A stretch of 64,000 nucleotides of DNA, taken from positions 2,135,501 through 2,199,500 of the forward strand of contig NC_079239.1 in NCBI RefSeq assembly GCF_027921745.1, in the 5' to 3' direction. Under the pieces are notes generated by a model. That model did no database searches, was not told where the DNA came from, and saw nothing but the letters and a program-made list of their open reading frames with translations. Made by a program: the position numbers and the translations under genes. This document shows positions 10,796-22,119 of this stretch, piece after piece. The stretch is from Schizosaccharomyces osmophilus. Taxonomy: Eukaryota > Ascomycota > Schizosaccharomycetes > Schizosaccharomycetales > Schizosaccharomycetaceae. The number at the start of each line of letters is the position of its first letter. Positions within the stretch are counted from its first letter, which is position 1.

Positions 10796-11374
10796 CTATG
10801 CTTTTCCTCCTCTGCCCTGTTGTATCCTGACCTTGGCAGTTGTGTTGTGAATCAAATAAATATTCAAACGCAATATAGTATTTACCGAGCGAGAATGATG
10901 ATATAAATGTACCTTGTATGCTCCATCTGGACGATAGAATTCTATGGAGAGAGACAGAGATAGAGAAAAAGGAAGAGTGAGCACTTGTAATATCCAGGAG
11001 GATGTGATCACTTTGAATTGCCCGTGTCCGCCGGAAGCATCCGCATTCCTTTCCTAGTAAAGAGTCAAATCTTCAAAAGATCCTATTTTGTAATGTAACT
11101 GGACACGCACAATGATCGTCGTGAACCATTCTTTTTGCATGCACCTGCTTGCTCAAACATAAAATCAGATCCAAATACAAGAGATGCTGGAGCTGGGATA
11201 CGGAGCCTACACGAAGGGAATGTGGTTTCTTGAGATAGATTAAAAAACAAACAAATAAACACAGAGACTACGCTCGGTTAGAATAGTGTCTTTTCGCCAA
11301 CGTGAATTGAGTTGTTTTAGAGTATCGTCTACGCTCATAGCCGACGAAAGGTAGAATGAAGTAGAGCGACTCAT
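10796..11374 (-). other. Possible intron-rich small gene of unknown function
   Basis: I do not recognise a family. The minus strand opens with MSRSTSFYLSSAMSV followed by DDTLKQLNSRWRKDT (11374 to about 11272). Splice-like signals follow in series: a GTAGT donor at 11271 with a GTGTAG acceptor, then a block reading SVSQLQHLLYLDLILCLSKQ (11206-11145), then a CTTTACTAG acceptor, a block with NADASGGHGQFK, a CCATAG acceptor, a GTACAT donor and a GCCAAG acceptor, ending at a stop at 10796. Phases of the first two blocks agree, but the later joins are ambiguous because more than one frame stays open. It could be a real small gene or chance. Confidence 0.3.
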
Positions 11375-11646
11375 TCTACGTAAGCCATCCATAAACTCTC
11401 AGAAAATACACAAAAGAAACATACCTTCCTATGGACAAAGCGGTTGTTGATCAGATGGAATCCCGATTAAGAAAAGGAGTAAAATAGACAAAAAAATTTA
11501 GACTACCATTCAACAAGTGTGTTTTTATATTTACAAACTTAGTATAAACACAATATGTATTGATTGAATATGTATTCATATGTGCTCGAGCGATTAAAAA
11601 AGGACATGCAATATGATGAAAAATTGCAACCAAGGTAACTCACTAT

Positions 11647-12153
11647 TTAAGGAATAATAAGCTCGGTAGCAACACCAACGCAGTCGTTAGTGTTATTCCC
11701 TTTGCCATAGTAGATTTGATAAACTTCATCGGTGTTGGGAACATGGCATGCGACTGGGAAAGCCTTGTTGAATCGGAATTCGTAGCCGATGCCGGTAATT
11801 TGCTTAGTTTTAAAACCGGTCAAAGGAGAGTTACCAGAGGAATTAAACTTAAAGACTAGAGCTCCATCCTTCTCGAGGAAAGCAGTCTCATTTTTGTGAA
11901 ATAATTGAGTGTCTTTCAGGTAAAACTCATTTACTTGATCAGCTTGATCATATGGAGTCAAATAAACATGTCCTGACTTGCCAACAAAGAAAGGATGAAG
12001 GTGGACATTGAAATTACCAGAGTGAAGACTCATGATGCCGAATTTTTTCTTAAACGACAACTCATGCTTAGTAGTAGTGGGCACTGGAGAACCAAAGACA
12101 CTGGTGGCACTAAGAACAGAAACCAAGAGGGCAGCAGATAGGGAAAACTTCAT
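11647..12153 (-). CDS. Small secreted cell-surface protein, PhiA-like
   Basis: The protein has 168 aa with a clear signal peptide (MKFSLSAALLVSVLSATSVFG, cleavage near 21-22). The ATG at 12153 was chosen because the upstream in-frame extension would bury the signal peptide. The body (FGIMSLHSGNFNVHLHPFFV, then Cys near an IYYGKGNN segment and a final Cys) resembles the fungal PhiA/cell-wall galactomannoprotein-like family, with two cysteines in the last third likely forming a disulfide and a few N-glycosylation sites (NET, NSS). No GPI anchor is evident. I assign the family with moderate confidence and no specific function. It has no S. pombe counterpart at this position that I recall. Confidence 0.65.
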   Translation of the reverse strand: MKFSLSAALLVSVLSATSVFGSPVPTTTKHELSFKKKFGIMSLHSGNFNVHLHPFFVGKSGHVYLTPYDQADQVNEFYLKDTQLFHKNETAFLEKDGALVFKFNSSGNSPLTGFKTKQITGIGYEFRFNKAFPVACHVPNTDEVYQIYYGKGNNTNDCVGVATELIIP

Positions 12154-12286
12154 TTTAACACTACTGTTAAAATGATATAGACACTGATGTGATAATTCAA
12201 AAACAAAAAGGTGCAACAAACCACACTACAAACTGAATCAAAAAAGCCAAGTATACGATACTTCCAAGCAAAGGATTTCCCGACTC

Positions 12287-12308
12287 TATATATATATATA
12301 TATATATA
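12287..12308. repeat. (TA)11 dinucleotide run, possible TATA element
   Basis: An uninterrupted TA microsatellite lies about 135-155 nt upstream of the secreted-protein start on the minus strand. It may act as its TATA region and is likely length-variable. Confidence 0.6.
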
Positions 12309-12916
12309 CCAATTGCACCAAGACGCATGGGTCGTTTGAGAAAATAGGACTGCTAAAGACACAATAATCTCGGAAATAACGAAACAAACTTTAACAAATA
12401 TAAGCAACGAACCAACGTTGACTTTGCAGATAGTTCAAAGTAGATAGAACCTACAAGTCCGACATTGCAGTCGGGGCTAGGAAAATGAAATAACCCAAAC
12501 AAGGAAGAAGGGACAGATTGATAATGCACTTCGTCATCTGAGGAGCTGAAATGATATGCCTCCTGTCATTCATTCATAGCAACAATCTGGAAAGCTTTGG
12601 TGGTTTCTGTCTCTTTCTTTTGTTCTCAACAACACGACCATTGTATAGTGTAAAATCGATCTGGTTTCCACTTGCCCAAAGACAGACAGACAATGAAGAT
12701 GAAAAGTAAAATAGTTAAATAGTAAAATAGTAAAAGAAGAAACCACTTTGTTCTTTTAAACAAGTATTTTGTTTTGTCATCAATTAGTCAGCTGAAGCAA
12801 TTGTTGTTTACGTGAACCCACCACCCCTTGTGTCATTTGACTTTTAGTCATCAGCAAAAAAGTATATATATGTCCAACATATCGCTAGTAGACACTACCA
12901 ACTAAGAGAAATAAAA
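12309..12916. other. Divergent promoter region, secreted protein / PRISE reductase
   Basis: About 600 bp without a gene. Short iterated AAATAGT units occur at about 12708-12735. CACCCCTTG near 12820 resembles a stress (STRE-like) core. A TATA run at 12863-12871 lies about 46 nt before the PRISE-reductase ATG. Confidence 0.45.
12863..12871 (+). promoter_or_regulatory. TATA box of the PRISE-type reductase gene
   Basis: TATATATATG lies about 46 nt upstream of the ATG at 12917, implying a very short 5' leader. Confidence 0.55.
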
Positions 12917-14128
12917 ATGACAAACACTTTTGAAGCAATTGTTACAGGTGCGACTGGCATTAATGGTGCTGCCATCATCAACCGACTTTTAAATGAACCC
13001 AAATGCTCCAAGATTCACTGTGTTTCTCGCAGTCTGAAAGAAGAGTATCCCAGCAAAGTTAAACACTATTCAATTGATTTAATTACTTCAAATCCTGAAC
13101 AGATTGCAGCGACTTTCCAAAAAGAGGGAGTTACAAACATTACATATGCCTTTCACACTGCCTACAAAGAGGAATCAGAGGAAGGTGAAGCGTGCAAGAC
13201 CAATGGAGCAATGTTGAGAAACTTTGTAATTGGTCTTGAAAAAAGCAATAACAAGACTCTAAAGAGAGTTGTTTTAACGACTGGTTTAAAGTACTACGGA
13301 CCCCAATTCGGTGAAGTAAGACTTCCCATGGAAGAGTCAGATCGCCGTGTGCCTGAAAGCTTTTCAGGTTTGCCCAATTTCTACTACATTCAAGAAGACA
13401 TCCTTAAAGAATTGAGTGCTAATAAGCCTTGGGACTATGTGATTGCTATGCCCAGTGACATCTGTGGTGTTTCTCAAGGAGGTTACATGAATCAAGCATT
13501 CACAATTGCACTGTATGCTGTCATCTGTAAAGAATTGGACGAACCATTCTATTTCCCGGGAAATGAAAAGATCTATAAAGGGCTTAATGATATTTCCTAC
13601 TCAGGTTTGATCGCCGACTTTGAAGTATGGGCCGCTCAAAAACCAGAAACTAGCAATGAACGATTCAATATTGTAAACGGTGACTCTCACAGCTGGTCAA
13701 GAACTTGGCCAAAGATTGCTGACTACTTTGGCTTAAAAGTTCCAAAAAATCAATTTGATAACTGGTCTTCTTTGAGCAACAAAATTACCTTGTCCACACC
13801 TCCACCTATTAGGTTATACCAAGAGGAAATGGGCATCAAGGATATCCCAAATACTGAATTTATCAACCACATTTCTTTTCCCAAGTGGATCCAGCAAGAT
13901 AAAGTGAAGAAGGCATGGAAACAGATCGCTGAACGCGAACACTTGGATCCTAATCTTATAGACACTGGTACATGGGCCTTTTGCGATTTTACGTTAGGCA
14001 GAACCTACTATGTGTCTGCGTCCATGATAAAGGCTCGTCAATTCGGCTATCATGGATACTATGATACATTTCAAGGATTTCAAGAGACATTCGATACTTT
14101 AAAACGTGGAAAAGTCATTCCTTCTTAA
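12917..14128 (+). CDS. PRISE-type short-chain reductase (progesterone-5beta-reductase/iridoid-synthase-like)
   Basis: This single-exon protein of 403 aa is an atypical extended SDR. The N-terminal Rossmann motif GATGINGAAI has GxxGxxG at 11-17, and VSRSL nearby is a likely NADPH-binding loop. TTGLKYYGP (Lys125) and NFYYIQEDIL (Tyr157) are the diagnostic PRISE motifs that replace the classic YxxxK dyad. Enzymes of this family reduce activated C=C bonds of enones with NADPH; the natural substrate here is unknown. It lies between the secreted protein (divergent) and an MDR reductase (same strand), and is absent from this position in S. pombe as I recall. Acquisition or lineage-specific retention is an inference. 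Confidence 0.85.
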   Translation: MTNTFEAIVTGATGINGAAIINRLLNEPKCSKIHCVSRSLKEEYPSKVKHYSIDLITSNPEQIAATFQKEGVTNITYAFHTAYKEESEEGEACKTNGAMLRNFVIGLEKSNNKTLKRVVLTTGLKYYGPQFGEVRLPMEESDRRVPESFSGLPNFYYIQEDILKELSANKPWDYVIAMPSDICGVSQGGYMNQAFTIALYAVICKELDEPFYFPGNEKIYKGLNDISYSGLIADFEVWAAQKPETSNERFNIVNGDSHSWSRTWPKIADYFGLKVPKNQFDNWSSLSNKITLSTPPPIRLYQEEMGIKDIPNTEFINHISFPKWIQQDKVKKAWKQIAEREHLDPNLIDTGTWAFCDFTLGRTYYVSASMIKARQFGYHGYYDTFQGFQETFDTLKRGKVIPS

Positions 14129-14351
14129 TGAATAGAAAGTTTAGTTTTACGATAAATATTTTCATGATGTCCATGATTTCAACATATAAAACGTTCATCA
14201 GACGGTTTCAGCGTAGCATAAGTAAAGCAAAAATGAATTGAAATCAAATCAATATAAAGCTAAATCGTTATTACCAAGCTTAGAATATGGACCAAACCTC
14301 CACTTACATTGTATCATCCTTTGCTTCCTAATGCTATTCAGAATGGATATG

Positions 14352-14716
14352 TGTCACAGGCGAGATCTCACTTGTTGTGAGAATAAGTATTCAGTGGAAA
14401 AGATGTATGTAATAACAATTCATAAAATTGTATGTTTCACTTTTAGATTGGATACTTTTGTACTATAGAAGAATAGTAACAGCTTCCAGGGATCTGATTC
14501 ACTAAGCAAGTTGTAAGAACAATTTATTTAGCTAGATCAGTCGAATCTTCCAATCTGAAGTTTTGAGCTCTCAGCAGAGGTATATTTATATATCTTTCTA
14601 GATTTCAATAAATTTCAATCGCAAAAATGGATTTTTACTTTTTGTAATAACGTACTTGATAATACATTACGATTATTGTATCAAGATATTAGTAATATCG
14701 TATACCAGTTATGACA
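14352..14716 (-). mobile_element. Solo LTR of the Tf-like family, minus orientation
   Basis: The copy is about 365 bp and is bounded by TGTCACAGG on the plus strand and ATGACA at the other end, a TGTCA/TGACA inverted terminal pair. Read on the minus strand, a TATA run (AGATATATAAATATACC) precedes the family core, as expected of a U3 promoter. It lies 220 bp downstream of the PRISE reductase and about 150 bp upstream of the MDR reductase. Flanks show no clear target duplication. Confidence 0.8.
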
Positions 14717-14867
14717 GCAAAAATCATTTATTCCCAAAACCAATACCTTTGTATTTTTTCTTTATAACTCCTCTCTTTTCCATAATTTACCTAGTGATAT
14801 ATCTAAAGCAAAAGCAAGTGTAAACGTTTTTGTTTAGCAATAATTAAATTTCTTGACAATTGGAAAC

Positions 14868-15902
14868 ATGGAGTCAATTGACAAGACAGCCACTAAAGCC
14901 GCTTGGGTTTATAACACTAATGGGCAATTTCGAGATGTCCTTAAGCTTGATAAAGAGTTCCCAAGCGAAACCAGCGAAGATTTTAAGCCTGACGACATTC
15001 TGGTAGATGTTGTAGCTATGAGCATCAATCCCGTAGATTACAAGCTCATGCAAACTTATAAATTCATAGGTAAGGGACTTAAGTTTCCTTTCGTTCCCGG
15101 TCTTGACTTTGCTGGAAAGATCGTGGCTACGGGCCCTGACGTTAGGGGTTTGAAAGTAGGTGATCATGTTTGGGGAAAACAGGCCATACATCGTTATAGG
15201 CTCCAAGGAGGAACACTGACAACTCGTGTTCTTACTGATACCAAATGCATATATCCTCTTCCTGAATCCATTAGCTTCAATGATGCAGCTGGCTTTGGCG
15301 TCGCTGGTCTCACTGCTTGGGAGGGCTTGGTGGAGCATATGAAAATTAAGCCTGGCCAAAAGGTAGTCGTTCTCGGAGGTAGTGGTGGTGTCGGAACGTT
15401 TGCTATTCAGATTGCAAAGGCTCTCGGCGCGGAGGTAACCAGCATCAGCTCAACAACAAATCTGCAGTTGTGCAAATCTTTAGGAGCAGCTCATACCATT
15501 GATTACAAATCCGAAAACGTTGTTGCTAGGTTGGCCGAGATCGGTCCTTACGATTATGTTTTTGACTTGATTAATGACAATGGTCTGTACAACACATCCT
15601 CTAAATTTTTGAAGCCGGAGGGTACTTTCTTCGGTGTTGCTTCTGACTTTAGTTTCAGTTTTATAGCTAGCGCTTTATCTCGCAAATTTAGACCTAAAAT
15701 TCTGGGTGGCAGCTCCCATTCTTACTATGATTTGCGCCTTAAGTCAGAACCAAAAACTATTAAGGAGTTTACAGAATTTGTTGTCGAAAATGGAATTAAA
15801 ACTGTTACTGATAGCGTTTACAGTTTCGATCATGCCCTTGATGCCTTCGAACGTTTGACTTCTCATCGCGCTAAGGGAAAGATTATCATAAAGATGGATT
15901 AA
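14868..15902 (+). CDS. Zinc-independent MDR oxidoreductase (quinone-reductase/Yim1/RTN4IP1-like)
   Basis: The 344-aa protein is a medium-chain dehydrogenase/reductase of the quinone-oxidoreductase type that would use NADPH. The N-terminal catalytic half has INPVDYK and FVPGLDFAG(K)IVATG, both typical of the RTN4IP1/Yim1/enoyl-reductase group. The Rossmann motif GGSGGVGTFAIQIAK lies at 170-183, and GKIIIK closes the fold. No zinc-ligand cysteine set is present. The start is the ATG at 14868; the in-frame codon at 14853 is TTG. The substrate is unknown. The solo LTR just upstream may supply or disturb its promoter. It is close in orientation to the PRISE reductase but about 740 bp away. Confidence 0.85.
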   Translation: MESIDKTATKAAWVYNTNGQFRDVLKLDKEFPSETSEDFKPDDILVDVVAMSINPVDYKLMQTYKFIGKGLKFPFVPGLDFAGKIVATGPDVRGLKVGDHVWGKQAIHRYRLQGGTLTTRVLTDTKCIYPLPESISFNDAAGFGVAGLTAWEGLVEHMKIKPGQKVVVLGGSGGVGTFAIQIAKALGAEVTSISSTTNLQLCKSLGAAHTIDYKSENVVARLAEIGPYDYVFDLINDNGLYNTSSKFLKPEGTFFGVASDFSFSFIASALSRKFRPKILGGSSHSYYDLRLKSEPKTIKEFTEFVVENGIKTVTDSVYSFDHALDAFERLTSHRAKGKIIIKMD

Positions 15903-16466
15903 ATGTTTACGATTGCCTTTTTAGTTATATGACTATATGAGCTTACGATGTATGAGGGCAGATTTTCCGATTTTTATTATTATGATAACATATGGCTTTT
16001 ATTATCAATGTTAATTAATGTTTAAATGCTGAAGAAGGACAATGAATGTTACTGAAAGTTCGGTGGGCTGATAATATATGATAGATTGACCATCTTATGC
16101 TCAGTAGTTCATTTCGAGAAGTATTTCTTGCTGTAGGCTGTAAGCGTAAGAGAAGTTATACATATCTATACAAATAGAGACATGAGCGTACGTTTCCAAT
16201 GTTTATAGTCATATGTGCTTTTACAAGACGGATTTTGTACTCCACCAAAAACGTAGTCTACTTTGACTTAGATTTCAATGAATGAGGGATCGCCTAGTAT
16301 AGTCTAGTAAGTACGTATGCTAGAGCGGCTAATCTTCCTAGATTCCGATTGCAGGCTGGGAAACTTGCATTTTTACAATGTGATGAATCCCTTCTACCTA
16401 TTTTTGATAGATGATTACTATATATGAAAGATCTATATTATATAAGATATCTGATTTGCTCATATT
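15903..16466. other. Intergenic region with no recognised gene
   Basis: About 560 bp of AT-rich sequence lies between the MDR reductase and the next LTR. I see no gene or RNA. Confidence 0.5.
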
Positions 16467-16802
16467 TGTCATAGACGAGAAATTGCTTTTTTCAAGTATG
16501 TATTCAGTAGAATATTGCATCTTAAATTCGATGCTTTTTGTACTTCTAACAAAGAATTGTAATGGTTTCGAGGGATCTGATTCACTATCATGTTGTATAA
16601 AAATTTACTCAGCTGGACCAGCCAAATCTTGCAATCTGAATATTTGGAATCTTAAGGTTGGCTAAGATCAATATACACTTGTTTCTAGTTTAGATGTCTT
16701 TTGACGAAAACTCAACTGTTTACAATTTGTAATAAATGAGCTTGGTAATATAATACGATAATAATACCAAGACATTAGTAATATCTTATACCAGTTATGG
16801 CA
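16467..16802 (-). mobile_element. Solo LTR of the Tf-like family, minus orientation
   Basis: The copy is about 336 bp, from TGTCATAGACGAG to CAGTTATGGCA on the plus strand. It shares the family core around 16560-16620 and the end sequence TAGTAATATC...ATACCAGTTATG. It is the most diverged of the four copies, so probably the oldest. Confidence 0.72.
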
Positions 16803-17583
16803 CTAGTTATACTATCTTATAGAATGATTTCATCGATCTTTCTTGTTCTTAGTGGAACAAGAAAATTCACTATAGCAAGCTAATTTTTTATTCTTCTTTA
16901 CATAAATAAACCATCCAACCTTGTTTCACCTTTGAAATTGTCCAAACAGCGCAAAACAGCAAAAAAATATCATATTGTTACGAAACAGGTCCTCCTTGCT
17001 ATGATACTGCTACCTTGAGAAGTAACTCATGCAGGATTTGTTTGTTTACATTTGAAAAAATAAAATAAAATAAAACCAAGAATAGAAAAGTAAAAGGATT
17101 TCTTTATTTTAGAACAAGTTTTTGGTATTGTAAAAGCTTCAATATCCTTTTCCATCCTCGAATTCCATTTATATGGTGTAAGACAATATAACGGTAAATC
17201 AAATAAAAAGAACTAATAACCAAATATATTGAAAAAAATATAGTTACTTAAAGCCATCCTTGTCCAAGTTTCAGTCGAACAGGGTTTCATTGAGATAAAA
17301 CTACAACTCGTGATGCAAGTTTTTTACGGCAAAACTATTTATTACATCTCAGAAAAATAAAAAAATCTTTGTTTGGTGAAATTCCTATACTAGATTACAT
17401 CGAAAGAAGACTGAATAGAACGTTTATTGAATTAATGAAAAATAATTAGCGTCCACGCAAAAAGACAACCTAGAAGTTAGGAACGACTAAGGGCGGCGAA
17501 GAATTAAAAGCACAAAAGCATAAAAGAATAATAAAAAAACCTCAAAAACGTACAACATAAATAAACTCATAGCTATCTACAAA
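16803..17583. other. Intergenic region downstream of the transporter gene
   Basis: About 780 bp, strongly AT-rich, with many A-runs. It should include the 3' UTR of the triose-phosphate transporter on the minus strand. No gene was recognised. The right boundary of the accessory segment lies here. Confidence 0.5.
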
Positions 17584-18736
17584 TTATACACGCTCGTGGA
17601 GAGCTATGTATTCGCTTTCCTGCTCGGGAACAGGACTCTTTGTAAAAGCGATTCGGTAGTAATTATAGACTGCAATACCAATCAGTGTAATAATTAATCC
17701 AATGACATTAATGGGCAGCATAATATCATGATAAAAAAGTGTGGATACAACAATGGTAATAATTTCCTTTAGTATGCCACAGACACTAAGAGTAACAACA
17801 CTAGTTTTCTTGATGAGTCCAAATTCTGAAGCAATCATCATAAATGCAAGTGTGCCGGGAACAATCAAAACGATAGACATAAAGGGACCCTGCTGTTTCC
17901 AGACGCCAGAAGTTACAAACTCTTTTGGTCCCTCTAAAATTAAGCCTGCTATAAATAAAACACAAAAGTTGAGTGGGGTGAGAGCACTAAGAGACGTAAA
18001 AGGATTGGAGGTCATCGGATGATCAAGTAAAAGCTTCTGCGTCAACGCCCATCGAAGGCCAGACATAATTGACGAAGCCATCACAAAAAGAAAGCCTGAA
18101 AAAACAAACTCTGTTTCAGTTGCTACCATGAGGATAACACCGCCAGTGATGATAAACGTGATAAATAAAAGGATCCGGTCAAACTGCTCAATGCGAAAAA
18201 GAACCGAAAAAATAAATACAAAAACTAGAATGGAAGAACGGCACATAGTATAGAAGGACAAAGTAATTGTTTCTAACGACATGTTGCCGAGACCGATGTC
18301 CATACTTGTAACAAGCGCACAAACGCCTGCTCGACAAAAGTATTCTTTCCAGCTAATCTTAGTTTGTTCTTTCGGTTGGTATCGTGGAAGCGCTAGCAAC
18401 GTCAATTTGGAAAATGAAAACTGAATGAGCATATGAATGCTACTCAGGAACAATGGAAATTGAAAATCGAGTTTATCCTCGGAGAATACCCATTTGTTCA
18501 TCATAGATAGAAGCAAAGAAGATGAATACCTGTTTCAATTAGCCATCTTACTCTACTTTACCCAAAATTCTGGAAGCAGAATTCACGTACCAGGAGATTA
18601 CCAATAAACCAACAGTAATTACAAGTGAAGCCCACGGGTGACGAAGAGACCATGACTTTCGAGTAGTGGTCCCTTTTGCCTCAGGTTCTTGGTCAACTAT
18701 GGGCTGCGATTGCTCAAAATCTTGTTTTGCTTCCAT
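17584..18736 (-). CDS. Triose-phosphate/nucleotide-sugar transporter family (TPT/DMT) membrane protein
   Basis: The predicted 363-aa protein has about ten membrane spans in the drug/metabolite transporter fold and is likely located in the Golgi or ER. Exons are 18591-18736 and 17584-18529. The 61-nt intron (GTACGT donor, GGCTAATTG branch, ACAG acceptor) was chosen over two nearer donors because only it keeps phase and restores the family motif [17 protein letters not shown]. Other family segments are [25 protein letters not shown] and [13 protein letters not shown] (TPT lysine region). It ends with a cytosolic tail ([12 protein letters not shown]). It is the positional match of S. pombe SPAC22E12.01. 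The substrate is not predictable. Confidence 0.9.
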
Positions 18737-19401
18737 AGTACCTTATTTTACAGGAGAATACGAAAATATTCTTGTCTGCATAGATGAAGCTTATAAGCAA
18801 AGCTAAATATATACAATAAAAAGAGCGGACACTTCTAAAAACAAGAACGTCGAGGTTTCGATGAAGATGGGAGTCGCCTTGTATAAGTGACTCTAGCTTC
18901 CTGAGAAAGCCATAGGAAAACTCGGTTTTCGTTTACAAAACAACTTATTTTTAAAAGAAAAGCCGACTTAATTCAATATATCCAACAAAAACAATAGCTG
19001 CACATTGTATAAAGCACGCCCTTACAAGGCTGGAAATCGCTATTTCCTGACCTCCTGATGCTTATACGAGACTTCTTTCAATTACTAGAAGTGTTATAAA
19101 TAAAGGCTACATGGCATAACAGGCTTTCCGTCGTTTAAACGATAACTCCCAACATTCATGTCGAACCTATACGAACTCTTGATACAACTGAATCATCATC
19201 ATATACATAACAATGGGAGAGACTTCTTACTAAGTAATCTCTTGCAACTTTTTTTAATAAATATTTGTTCCTACTTGTTTTTTTGAGACAACTATTACTG
19301 CTATTACTCTTACAGAAAAATTCAGCTAATGAAAACCGCTATTAATTCAACCCGATGGAAATGAAAGATAATCAAAAACCGCGCTATTTGACGCACATAT
19401 T
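18737..19401. other. Intergenic region, transporter promoter and rpl31 3' end
   Basis: About 665 bp between two minus-strand genes. It has no reading frame of interest and no recognised RNA gene. Confidence 0.55.
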
Positions 19402-19909
19402 TTATTCCTCAACAGTGTTGGTCTCCATCTTGGGGTTGGCAACGTCAACGGCCTGAACAAGGGTGTAAAGAGCCTTGTCGTCCTCGTCACTACGCTTACG
19501 AGAGAGACGGAGACGGAGACGGTGAGCAACACCCTTAATGCCTTGCTTCCAAACCTCCTTGTTCAAAGAGGGGTCAACACGAACATCCTTAGTTTGCTAA
19601 TTCATTCGTTAGTGAACCAAAAATTTTCAAAAGGATAAGATTCAACTGAAGAAAAGAAAAAGGCTTATAAGTAAAACAAGAACCAGAACTACATATAATT
19701 GTTTGGTTTTTCTTCATTCAATTCTTTTCAAAAGCCTTTGCTCTCTACAGCTTCCGACATACCATATGCTTTTGGGCAAATGCAACAATCTCCTTGATGG
19801 CACGAGGAGCACGCTTCTTGAAAGAGACACCATAGAGTCTCTTGTGCATATGAATCGTGTAGTCACGAGTGACAACTTGGTTGATAGCGCTCTTCTTAGT
19901 GTTGGCCAT
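19402..19909 (-). CDS. rpl31: 60S ribosomal protein eL31
   Basis: eL31 sits at the peptide exit tunnel of the large subunit. Exons are 19763-19909 and 19402-19596, giving 113 aa, the size I recall in S. pombe. The first exon reads [20 protein letters not shown] and ends AFAQKHM; the second resumes [20 protein letters not shown] and ends in a short acidic TVEE. The 166-nt intron starts GTATGT and has CACTAAC near its end. It is co-located with HomolE and HomolD-like boxes that mark fission yeast ribosomal-protein promoters. It is divergent from rmt1. Confidence 0.97.
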
Positions 19910-19969
19910 TGTGAGAGGTTTTGTGCACAAGTTTCTTTGCCCAGCTCCCAAACGTTTGTTTCCATACTG

Positions 19970-19977
19970 TGTGACGG
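19970..19977 (-). promoter_or_regulatory. HomolD-like box of rpl31
   Basis: The minus strand reads CCGTCACA, one mismatch from the HomolD consensus CAGTCACA, the TATA-like core of S. pombe ribosomal-protein promoters. It lies about 60 nt upstream of the ATG and 11 nt downstream of a perfect HomolE box. Confidence 0.6.
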
Positions 19978-19988
19978 TCTTTTTGCGT

Positions 19989-19998
19989 AGGGTAGGGT
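19989..19998 (-). promoter_or_regulatory. HomolE box of rpl31
   Basis: The minus strand reads ACCCTACCCT, a perfect match to the HomolE element found just upstream of HomolD in fission yeast ribosomal-protein genes. Confidence 0.8.
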
Positions 19999-20172
19999 AA
20001 GGACTGGTTTTCGTCTGAATAGGGAACCTCGATTCACTTCCTTGGAGTAACACATCCAAGGTAACAACGCCAAGCAGGGTCCCTTTTGTTGGCGGTTTAC
20101 CAGGAACCTTTTGACGATAAAAAACGAATTTTCGTTTTATATTCGTAGTTCTATCATTTATATTGATTCATA

Positions 20173-21916
<1,744 letters not shown>

Positions 21917-22119
21917 AATAGCTTATTGGTAAAAATAATTAATACATTTTGGGTTATTTAAATGCGTACCGTACTTACGATTTATACCTCTTATATATCT
22001 CTGTAAACCCTAAACACAAATTCTATTAAGTTATACCCTAAAATATCGTAAATAAACTAACTATTTTGAAAATGAAGTAAGAGATCTTAGCTGAGACTAA
22101 GAGATCGAAAACATTTCGT

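Noticed and set aside
14874-15359. 161-codon frame opposite the MDR reductase
   Set aside because: Overlaps a clear MDR gene in antisense and shows no family sequence.
18529-18590. Shorter introns (22-32 nt) at the first intron of the triose-phosphate transporter
   Set aside because: The 22-nt version is below the size fission yeast can splice, and the 27- and 32-nt versions break phase; only the 61-nt form restores the family motif.
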